Below are positions 29,401 through 41,400 of a stretch of 64,000 nt of DNA, one piece after another. A model generated the notes under the pieces. It did no database searches, was not told the DNA's origin, and saw nothing but the letters and a program-made list of their open reading frames with translations. The stretch is from positions 1 through 64,000 of the forward strand of contig JASAMV010004129.1 in assembly GCA_030248065.1 (NCBI GenBank), written 5' to 3'. The position numbers and the translations under genes were made by a program. Numbering within the stretch: the stretch's first letter is position 1; each line of letters begins with the position of its first letter. This DNA comes from Rhynchonema sp. JSB1_4. Its lineage: Eukaryota; Nematoda; Chromadorea; Monhysterida; Xyalidae.

Positions 29401-32400
29401 GGTCAAGCATGCGTACCTAGATGACCTAATATTTACTGTGACAGATCTTTGAACGCGGAGAATGAAGAGAGAAAACATGAGAAAGAGATGGTGCCACGTT
29501 GAGGCAATGGTATGGAGTGCGGTCTCCCTCTCCATAAGCGGAAGCTTTTCAAAAGTATTGTATTCATGGGTCGATCAAAACGCTCTGAAGCTCTTGCACC
29601 AGTCTTGTGTCCTTTGGACCAAATTTTGTTCAATGTTACATATGTACCGAAACGTCAAACCAGTCACCGTAAATATTGTGCAATTGACTAGTTTCGGATG
29701 ACTGATGCAAGATAATGTGGCAAACTGTTCCGATATCAAGAATCCTTTTCAAATGAAACCGAGACCGAAAATCATTTGGACCTCAAGGGGTTTACCGACC
29801 AGCTCATGTTAAAAAAACGAGCCTAACTTGTATGTACGTACATAAGGTACGCGCGTATGCACATAAATGAACCATCAGAGCTTGACACAGTCAGGAAAGT
29901 CATTATTAGTGGTGCGGATGTGTGGGGTGAAACTGAGGCAGCAGGACTATGTATATGATGATGTGTTAAAACATTCAAGTCTCGTTTGAGGGGGTAGTGG
30001 GACCGTTGTCGACATTATAGTGGTCGTGTGCGTGGCCACAAGTGGCGGACAGCAGAGCGCGCCACAAATAGGCATCTGCGGTCGGTTTGGGCAGCGATAA
30101 TTGAGTACTCCTGGATAGTCCCCAAGTGGTGCGACTGTGTGTGTGTGAGATGGAGAGAGCGGATGATGATCGGCGCATGTTTTTCATTAGCAAACCAAAT
30201 GCGTAAAAGCCATTGAACGCGGCGTCGGCGGCGGCAGTGTCAAAGCCAGTCAGCTAACAAACCAACAACGTGCATGCACAAGTGCAAACTGTACGCATGC
30301 ATGTACATACAAGACGAGTGTACTACCTATATGTACCTATAGTGTTATACGCATATCCTACGAGGCGTGTTTCCGCCAAGCACCAACAGGGCTCTATACT
30401 GTGCTTTTTGCGAAGCTTAGCCCCGGACATGCATACAGATGCGCTCTTGCACACTCTTACACACACACACATGCACGTATTGGTACAATGATCTTTTTTC
30501 GTACAACTAAAAAATGCTATACGCCATCGTTGGACGTGGACGCGCCCGATTCGAAACTGAGGGAGTGGTCTTTCTCTGTCTGACTGTAGTGCTTGTACAT
30601 TGTGTAGGTACGGGAAAGGCGACCGAACACTGCTGATGCGCTCGCTAGTTCGGGAACGGGACACACCAAAATCACGTTAGTCGACGACGGACGGGCGACG
30701 AGCCCCAGTCTGTATAATCTTCCTCCTCCTCATGCTGCTACGACTCATCGTGTCTGTCTGTCTGTCTCACTGAACATCATTAAACAAGCAAGCATGCAGC
30801 TCACTGTGTCAGTTGCGAGCATGTCGACGATGTTCCTAGTACCTATACATAGTACGTACCTTCTACACCTATGGATGTACGTATACCTATACGAAGAGAG
30901 AGTGCCAGCGTTAAGCCTGATCTGTGTGTGTTTGTGTGCGCGCTGACGAAAAAACGAACGCAAGCCCGAAGATGTTCTCGTTTTCTCTCTCTCTCTAAGC
31001 CACAAATGGGCAGGCGCACGGCACATTGCCGTTGGTGAGCTAGTGAGAGACGCAATCGCATCAACACGTATGTACTGTACTGTGTGTCTACGTGGTATAC
31101 ATACACGAACGTGCACGTGCTGCACGCGCGCAGGGCGAACGTGATTGAGTGACAGCTTGGTACCAACAACCGATAGGTAGGTACGGCGCGCGGTCGTTGC
31201 TAACACGGTTTGACGTTGTGGGTCCGCGCGCCGCCCGCGTATTTAAGTGCCGACATGCACATGTCCTCGATTTTTGGTGCGCATATGGAATGAAATGAAA
31301 CAGTGACGCTGGCAGGCTGGCAGACCGTCACTCCGGTCCAACAAACGGCCGGCAAAGGGTGACCCAAAAGTTGTGGAAAACTTTTGGTGAGCCCGGATCT
31401 CGGCCGTTGTTGAACTCTGAGTGACGTGCTGCGCCTCGTTCGAAAGCGCCTTTACTGATATTTTTGTGTGAGATTGTCGTTTGTCAATTTACTTCGACGA
31501 ACGTGTTATGGACGATTAATCCACGTGTCCTGGAATTCAGCCTGCTCACAAAGAGAGCTCGTGCGCTCGTTGTATTTAACGCACCTCACGAAACAGTGCG
31601 TAGCTTAACCGTCGAAGTAAATTCGCGGACGAAATTGTGACAAAAAATACAGACAGAGTGCTTTCAAACGAACAATATATGTCTCTCAAAGGTGAACAAC
31701 GGCCGAGATGCAGCCCCACAAAAAGGTTTCCATGGGTCACCCTGTAGGTACATATTGTGGCGCAAAAGCGAAATGAATGAACGAGAATATTTGGTGCAAG
31801 CACGCCACAACAAAACAGCATTGATTAACCGTTCAGAACAAACAACAACAAGCGGCCGCAGCAACTCACCTCTATTTGCAGGACTGAATGTTGTTGTGGT
31901 GGTTCCGCAGCTCGCTGATGCTGATCATACTGTTGTTGCTGTTGTTGTTGTTGATGCGCACTACCACCGTAATCGAGCAACGATATCAGAGTGTGGTGTC
32001 GTTCGCTTCCCGTGGCGGCGTCACTCGTTCGGGCGTCATTTGTGACGCTCAACAGACGCACGGACGACGTTGACTCGCCGACGACGGCGCGACGCTAAAA
32101 TTGTATGCCAAAAGACGTTCACTATGCTCACACAACTAGAGCTACAAGGCAGCTAAAATGAACACGAAGGTATACTATGCATCAGATCGCCCCCAATGTC
32201 TAAGTGAAGGCCTAAGCCTAAGTCTAAACCTAAACTACCATCAGGGGAGAGCTAATCTAGGTATGTAGCACCAGCACAAAATACCCGTTGAGACGTCTAA
32301 CACAAAGTATAGGCTATTGCACGCAATTCTGGATCGACTAATTCTTACGTTTTTCACGGACACTCTAAACGTGGGGACGTGCATGTTCTCTCTATTGTGG

Positions 32401-35400
32401 AAATGAAATGATTTTTGCACTGGGACATGACAAAATCTGATGTTCCTCGGCGGAGTGAGAACCTGACATATTCAAAAATTAAATTCAGAAAAGTGCTTCA
32501 TCACAAATCTATTCCGTAACACGTAAACCAATGTCATGCACCATGATATCAGTGATACAATATCTACGAACATGCAATTGCCCTGTCGGGCGCAACTGAC
32601 GTTAATTTGTAGTTGGAACGGAACGCATATTTGGATCTAACGGGGCCGGCTAAAAATCCTGCTGTCAGCTGGCTCATTGCTTCGTCACAAAGTTGCGAGC
32701 GAGCTTGACCTTTCCTGGTTTCGGGCTACCGTCAATGCCGTATTACAATTAGACAAAAAAACGGCGCAATCATCAGGTGCACAATTGATACCAAAGTTTG
32801 TCTGCGTGCGTGGGGTATGTACATAGCGCAACACTGCAAGAGATGATGATGATTGCATTATTTGGAACGACGACTATTCGATGGTCATAATATATGTGCG
32901 CAGCGGCTGCTCGGCCGATCGGTTGCAATCGCGCAAACGCATAACTCATCGCTCGCTGTCTGCTGCTGCACTCTGCTGTTGTCATGCACACACACGCATG
33001 CACATGCACATATGCTGGTATATGTATATTTGTGGTGTGTGTGCCAGTATTGGGACGAGAGCGCGTCAAGTTGCACTTTTGCATCTGACCAGCGCGCTCT
33101 CTCGCTTTCTCTCTCCCTCCGCTGGCAGCCAAAATGCAGACAGCAAAAAATGTGACAAGCAAGCCATGGGACCGTGTGCGTGTGCATGCAGAGAGCAAGA
33201 AGGAGAGAGAGAGAGAAAGACCGAGGCAGTTTTTGGGCGTCACGTTACTTCTCGCACACTGATGCCATATATGTATGTATGTATAGTTCCGATCTCGCGA
33301 CGACATCACGTTTACTTATGCGCGCGCCACTCTAAGACCGAAACGGATCGGTCCTAGCCAATTTATTATGTCGCTGGCTTGGTTGGCTGCGGGTGCCTGA
33401 TGCAGCTTGCAGACCAAGATGGGCACATAGCATCCTCTATGCAGGAGCAGCGCGCTTGTTGGTCGTCGGTAGGCACCGACGGTAAACTGACACCGAATTT
33501 GGTGTGCGCCACTGCTGCTTGCTGGCTGCTGCTGCCTTTGGTGCCGTCTAGGCTGTAAAGCCGTCAAGAGATTGTATACGCGCTGGAGCTGCGGCTGGAG
33601 AGAGAGAGCGAGAGCATATTGTGCACGCCACCGTGCACATGCATAAAGTGTCATTCTGTCCCCCCATGTGTGTGACATGTCATGTGTGTATTTTTTCAAC
33701 GAGCCCGTGCGAGTATTCGCAACGTATACCATGCCAGACAAAACACGGAGAAACATTGTTCTCATATATGAAGAGGGACATCTAGACAGTTTGTGACACG
33801 CATCTATGAGCAATAAAGTACAAAAATGGGCGTGCATTTGTATATAATAATATGGATTGTGGAGGGAAATCAAACCGACCGTTGCGCTGACAGCGTGATT
33901 GTGCGGAGGACGGTCGGAGGAGGTGGTCGGTTGTTGTTGTTGCTGCATGATTAACGTGGCCGATGCGTTTGTGATGACACGATCTGGGGCTGTTGTGCGA
34001 TGGCGGGCACGTGACGACGCCGACGATGGCTGTTCGGGTGTTGTGAACACCTGCGTCGTCGGAAATGATGAAAATTACAAAACTATGGCAGACAACAACT
34101 GATTATTGGCTTGTGCTGTCTTGTAGGTACATCCTGCGCCATTGTGGAGAAATGTAAGGATTTCTGCTCAATATCTTATGGGATAACGTCGACGTGGCCA
34201 GCTAGGCACTTGGCACCGATTCTCGCACAATCCCTATGTAGCTTGGTTTTGAAAATATAGAACCGATATGCACCAAACTAGACTGCTGGGTGTTGTTTGA
34301 TTTTTGTAACTGAAAAATTTCCTGAATAACAGTCATAACTCCATGGTCAGCAAATGGCCACCAAAACCAAGTAATACCTCGTTCAATAACGAATATCGCA
34401 CGCGACGGCGCGGCGCGCCGACAACATCGGCGACCGACGACGACGATGACGACTGATCGACGACACCCCGTTGTCGCGGCTGACTGCTGAATGAGGCGCC
34501 AACGCGACTGCTGCTGCTGCCGAATGCCTGCAACTACATACATGCCACACATGATGCCGAGTGACAATTAGGGTTCAAACAGGATGCCGAAGGGTTTTTG
34601 GAGCCCGAATCCCGAAATTGCAAAATAAATCCCGATCCCGGTCCCAAGCTATAATCCTAATCCGATCCCGAAACTTTTCGGTATTAGAAGACTTTCACAA
34701 ACGTTAATTTTTTCGTATTTTGTTTTTTAGGTTGTTATTTTAGGTTTCGTATTTTGGCGCACAATCGTTGCTTTTTGCATCAATGTCATCAACAAAAGAC
34801 TCAACTGAATTCGTGTGATAAAATTCGAAAAAGAGCCCCAAAATCTTCGAATTTTGGATGACTAAAAACTTTCCTCTAATCCCGGTCCGGAATCCTGATC
34901 CCAAACTTTTGCTAATCCCGATCCCGTAAATTTATGGAGTTGGTCCAGATCCTGATCTCCCCGCTCTCGAACTTGCGATCCTTCTTGAACCCTAGTGACA
35001 ATCCAAAAATTATATTTGGCACTCGATCTTAAATGTTTCACATTCTGAAATTATTGCCGCCACCAGTACTGGTAGGTATCAATACATGCTGGACGCGCTT
35101 GGAGATTTTACAATTAGCGACCACGTAATGTTTACGAGGATTTGCGATGGAAAATGATGCAAGTGGTTTTTAAGCCGTTCGTTTCTAACTGCCCAAAACG
35201 AGTAAACATCTGCTGAGTCACAACGGAATGGTAATCGAACAGAAAGCTTTAGTGCTGAAAAATTCAATTTATTGCAATAAAAACAACACGTAGGCGTGCC
35301 CATTTTAGATAGGATGCACATTCATTTGAACACAGACTAACAGATTGTCGGCCACAATCGGTGAGTAATAGCGGAGTGGTGGTTGTAAGCTGTTGTTGTT

Positions 35401-38400
35401 GAGTACCGGATGACGCCCAAAACTGGTGTGAGCTCAATTGACGTACGGATGAAACTGCTGCTGCTGGTGATGGTGCTTTGTGATGTTTCACTGGTTCATT
35501 GCTGTCCCATGAGCTGCCCCAGGCCCGCAATTGTTGTTGTTGTTGTTGACTGGCTACGATTAGACGCTGTTGTTGTTCATTGTATTGATCCTCGCCCGCC
35601 GCACGATTATTGTTATTGGTTGATTTCGTATGCGGGTGTACCGAAGTGACTGTCGAACTACTGGTGGATGGACGTGGCGGGGCAGCGGGGTGCGCCTGAA
35701 ACATCATAGATTTGTAATTCGGACATTAATGCTTGACGCATGGCTGCAGAACAGGCTTTTAGATGTTGTTTTCACGTCACAGAACCTGCCCGTAAGTGTC
35801 ACAAGACACGGTTTTTTTCAACATTTGCACCAACCCGACGTTTAAGATCAACGGTTAATGCAAACAGTCACGAATTACCGATCTGGGAATTGATGTGCTC
35901 AGACGGCTGTACGAACTCAAACACACACAGTCAGCTTGAAAAAGTCAATGCAATCAAGGCAGTTGGCAAAACGTGTCCCTAAATTTGCTGCGTCAAATTA
36001 GCGGATCTAGGCGCTATGAGCAGCACCACCATGTAGGTATACATAGTGACAAAGTGCGCCATGGTGTCTGATGCACGATCAGAAAATGTCTAAGCGCTTT
36101 GATAGTCAACATGAATCGGCGTGGCCAATAGAAACTGCGAGTTGCAGGCAGGGGTGATAGTGCCATGAAATCTACACATGGTTTAGCAGATTCATATGTT
36201 TGTATAGCTCGGTGGGTAATTAAACGAAGATGTTGTGGAATTAAAATATGTTTCTTACTAGTGTTCTTACGTGAGCTATGTACGTAGAGCCTTGTGGTAC
36301 ATACCTACAGCCAAATGTGCAAGTGAGACCACACTGGGGCATACGAGTTTGTGGTCGCCCGGAGAACATGGGGCTGGCATATGTATATACGAGCCAAACA
36401 AACAAGTTGGTCCGACTGTGGGACAGCGCACGGTTGCGAGCGTCGTGTAATTAGTGCGGTTAAGTATGATCGAACATTCAGTTTCGGCTGTCTGGTGTTT
36501 CCCGGATGCTACTTGGCTGCGTTTGGGGTGGTGGTGGTGGTGGTGGTCCGCGTGTAAGCGCGAGCACACGCAGGAACTATTTAGTGTCGCTGTTGTGTGG
36601 TATGTACATGTAGTACACGCCATATGTATATACAGGCTGGAAGGAACACAGAGCGCAAGAGCTCTAGTCATACTCATACGCAGTAGGTACGTGCAGGTGC
36701 TCACCTACATGCGCCAAAGGAATATTTTAACAATGTGTCTCACGACGATGACGACGGCCTACTGAAAGGTGCTTGTTAGCGCGAGTGTGTGTACCTCGCA
36801 AACGACGGACAGGCTGCCGTATAGTTGCGACACACACGGCGGCATCGTTTAAGCGTACATTATATTACCGCTGTGCTACTGCTGCTGCATGCTGCTTGCT
36901 GCCATTGCTCGTTGGTTCAAAGTAAGCACACCGACATGAGCCGTTTATAACCGGCATATTATATACGAGTAACGCGCCCGGTAGACGGCGTGTTGAGTCC
37001 TTCGGTGCATGAGTTGTGTGCTGGCTCCAGCGCACAAGCTTTAGTCTGGCGCTCAAGTTCCAGCGCTACATACTGTACTGTACGCACACATATCCACGTT
37101 TAGTGTTTTGAACAAGAGAGCTAAAAAAATCGATGACACACGAGCGCGTATATAGTTTGTCCCGGGCGCCGAGTGCATGTGCAATGCACATGTCTACATT
37201 TATACAGGGGCGAATCCAGGGGCGGCCACAGGGGCCATGACCCCCTTTTGTCAATCTGGCCACTAAAGGGGTGCCACCGGTCGGAAAGAAGTACGAAAAA
37301 GTTAATTCACAAGATTGAGGAAACAAGGAAAATAAGGACACTTAACTCGCAGGTTTACACTCTGATACACTTAAGAGTTCCAAAAATTGCGCGCTTTGAG
37401 CGTATGATACGCTAAAACACCAATGTTTTCAATCAAACTTGGCGTTCGCGCGCTTCGCGCGCATTGTATTTTTTGTGCTATTTGGTGTAAAAAGGGCTAA
37501 ATTCTAAATAAGCACGAGATGAAAATGACTTTTTCGATTTGGCCCCTCCCTTGGCCAAAAGCTGGATCCGCGACTGCATTTGTATGTACAGTACAGTGGC
37601 GCAGCAGGGACGACGAGAGTATCGTGTGTCTGTGCAATTACTGATTGGTTTCGCATGTGGCCCGGGTTCTGGCGCTCGCTTCGCTGGCTGTAGCTGTTTG
37701 CTGCTGCAGTCTCTGACGCTGGCTCGGCCTGCTACCGTCAAAAGGTACTATTCCACTATAATGGCGTACTACTAGAGCCTGGAGCCTGTTACTACTCTAC
37801 TCCATACTACAGTGCATGTATACTCGGGCGCGCGCGGGCCCGGCAGAGTACAGTACTGTGTAGGTATACGTAATGCATGCGTTAAGCTGCAAGGATGGTT
37901 TTGGTTAGTGAGGGCTGCGCGGCTGGTGCGCGAGATGTGATCTCTCTCATCTCGCTCTCTCTCGCGCGCGCGTTTACTTTGGCACATTTGACAATACAGA
38001 GTGAGAGAATGAGAGGACTGCACACACAAACAGACACACACACGCGCGCGCGGAGCCAACAGTCAAAAATATCTATTCAGTATGCATCACACGCGCTGGT
38101 GGACGGAGGCTATTGCGCGCAGACAGCAAGCACACACACACAACCACGCACACAAAATCTTGCATCAATCTAATTATTTGCGTGCGTACACACAAGTTAT
38201 CTAACGTTAGCCCTCCAAAACCGATCTATTTGCACCCTAGCGCCCAGTGTCGGCTTGTGTTACAGCTGTAGCAAGCAGGTATGGTCCACATGTGTGTCAC
38301 TGATGACATGGCTTGTGAATATTGGGCCGACCTGACGTATGTATACATACATAACCCTGGTACAGCTATCGGCACGATATGCGTGCTCATAAAATTCAGG

Positions 38401-41400
38401 TGTACCTACATATAGGTGGTCGTGTGCTTGGATGAAACCCATGTCACTCATTGCACCACTGGACTGCTGCCAGGCTCGATTAAACTAACTCGAAACTATG
38501 ACGTGATGGTACACTAGTTCGTTGTGCTTTAGTTGTGAAGCTATACGAGGAAGCGTTGGATCGAAAGGCGAAACAAACGTTCCTGTAAAACATCTGTCGC
38601 ACGTTGGTAACAATTGGACACTGTTCAACAGATGTATAACTGTTGTACATTGGGTACAAAACACGAGATTGTGATAGAAGGACGATTCTGAAAATAATGA
38701 CAGATTTACCCGTGAGATCTAATTGAATCAATTATGACATGCCTGAAAGTGGCGATGCCTACACTGTACATACCTACATACACGTACTTGTTTGCTCCCT
38801 TTGTTGTGCACGACTTCAGGCGTCGACCGATCGCCATTTGCGAAACTGCATGGACTCATACATGTTCATGTTCGGCTAGTTGTCTATGTTCATGAACGAA
38901 CAACCATTGCAAAAGTGTGCATTCCCCTTCTGATACGCTGCAGCTTCCTTGAAACTATGTATGTACATACATATGTATGACATCTGTTTGGAGAGCAAAC
39001 GATTTCGTTCCTTCCAAAGGGAACCCCACCCCAAAATCTAGTGTTCAACTAGTAGTCTCGAAATACCAAGTATTTTTAATTTTCAAATTTTTGAGAAAGG
39101 TACCCCGCATGACGGGGACTCAATTTGCGCGATCACACAATTGCAAACGATTGCAAAAATTGTTGCTTGCACACACGAAGAGGTCGGTCATGCGAAGATC
39201 AAATGCAACACAGACAGTCAGACAACCTCCCACGCAGTGAATACCCAACAGGGGTCGACGTTTTTTCTAATCGAATATTGAATAAGTAGAACATGTAGAT
39301 TCTGAGCACGATAAATGCCAAAAAGACCTGCATTACACCGCTTGTCTGACGTTTCATGGCCGCTTGAACGTGGTTGCATCCCTTCAATTAATTCCTCCCA
39401 GCTTTTGCTAAAAGCCAAAGTGGCGCAATGTTGCTTTGAAACATCAGACAAGCGATGCATGCGGGTATTTTAGGCATTTGTCCTACGCAGAATCGCAAAG
39501 ATTCGATTGTGACGATTACCAATGAAAACCAACTTCTGTGACATTAGTTACTGCATGCAAAAAATGTGACTCTCGTTTGCAGAGCCCGGTGCACCGCACT
39601 GCTTTGTTATGCACTTTCTCGGGTTTGGCAGTCGATTTGATGAGTTTATGTTTTTGTGACTCAGAGAAGCTTTACATGCGTTTTAAGAAATAAGGATTAA
39701 CAGTTTGAACAGTTTGAAAATGACCAATTATGTGTGCGATGCAAGGGCGGATCCAGAGGGGCCACAGGGGCCATGGCCCCCCTTTGGTCCATTTGGCCCC
39801 GGAAAGAAGAAGGAAAAAGGACCCCATAAATCGCAGGATTTTTCACTCTCATACACTTCAAAAGTCGAAAGATCGCGCGCTGCGCGCGTCAAATAGACCC
39901 ATTTTCAATGAAATTTGGCTTTCGCGCGCGTAAAAAGTGCCAAAATTTCGCGCGCGTTGTCACATTTTTTGTAATATTTGGTGTAAAAAGCGTGGAATTC
40001 TAAACAAGCACGGGATAAAAATGACTTTTCAAAAATGGAACAAGCACTGGTTAAAAATGACTTTTTGGATTTTGCCTCTCCCTTGGCAAAAAGCTGGATC
40101 CGCCACTGGTGCGATGGTAATGAAAGATTGATGGAGTCCTGCCCTTTAAAACGACGGAATTATGCATCAAACACCAGAGACCGCGACCTGCATTCGTGTA
40201 TGCTCTCCGGTCGGCTAATAGTACAGTCGTCCACTCAAGCAGCCCTAACTGAGCGCGGAAATTATGCACGGAAGTTGACGATCCGAGTTGCGACACAATC
40301 ATAAACCGAAAACCAAACCCGCTCTCTCGTCCACTAACTAGTTCGTCCTTGAATTGCAGCTCTTTGAGTAACTTCTCGAGCTGCGATCGAAGATAGTAGT
40401 TCTCCTGCTGCAGGTGCACATCCATGAACTCACCGCCAACGGCAGTAGTCGGCACCGAATTGTTATTGTGGTTGGTGCGGGCCTGAAAGGTATGAGATCA
40501 GTGAAACATCATCGCATATACACAATTGTCCAACACTCGCAATGAAAATGAGTTTAGGATTAATCACTTCGTCAACTGACAGCAGCCCTCGGCGAGCGCG
40601 AGAAATAATTACATGGCATTCGGGGCGAGTTGAGGACTCTAAGGTGAGTTGACCAACTGGTTAGTTGAGTTGACCACGTTAATGTAAGCCGTTGCATGTC
40701 GTGCAACGGATCAAATGATGTCATGAGGTCGGCAAGGCAGTTCATCCGCCGCCAGCGGTCATTGTCACAGCATATGGTCAATTTGTTCTCGTTTCTACAT
40801 TTCTCACGCCCAAACTTTGTTTTCGGAACCGTCTGTTGCACAAAACTATAAAAATCCCTCCAACTATTCGTTGTAAACGTCACTGATCGATCATTCGGTC
40901 TCAGCTCAACAACCCAGTTTAACTTCAACTTCATTTCGTTGTGTTTTTGTGCCAAATTCGCCAAATTGGTGCACGCTAAAATTCACTTTTGTGCCGAAGT
41001 CTTGGTGAGTTTGCGTCGACCATACCACTACACAAAAATACAGACAGAAACATTGGTGCTGTACAGGGTTCTTATTTGCATCGCGTACCACATGTACACC
41101 GTCGTCGCACACGTTCAGAGCGCCCTCCTCTTTTTGAACACAACGTGCATGTGGTTCCTTTTCGTACACAGTCAGCCAGCTTATATTTCACAGCAACTCA
41201 TCATCAGACCTGTTCGAAAAAAACAACACATGCACGTCAGTTTTGTATAGCTCCGGCCGGACACAGCAGAACATTCGAGTTTCGTTCGTCACGGATTGGT
41301 ATGGGCTCAGTGTAGGCACGTAACATCCCTTATACCTTGTTTCACTTACATACGAAAATGCATGCGAACACGATGATGAGGTTTTACTTAGAAGCTCTGT

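Larger units (their letters stand above)
35696..40338. other. RIM-BP intron, 4.6 kb, rich in mobile DNA
   Basis: Contains two copies of one hAT-like family (37205-37576, 39742-40108), a GTCAACTCAAG-family fragment near 40220, a (GTG)n run at 36528-36545 and CA/TG repeats. No exon recognised. Confidence 0.55.

Noticed and set aside
29975..30193. Minus-strand open frame in a RIM-BP intron
   Set aside because: Lacks an acceptor/donor pair in compatible phase and has no similarity to RIM-BP linkers.
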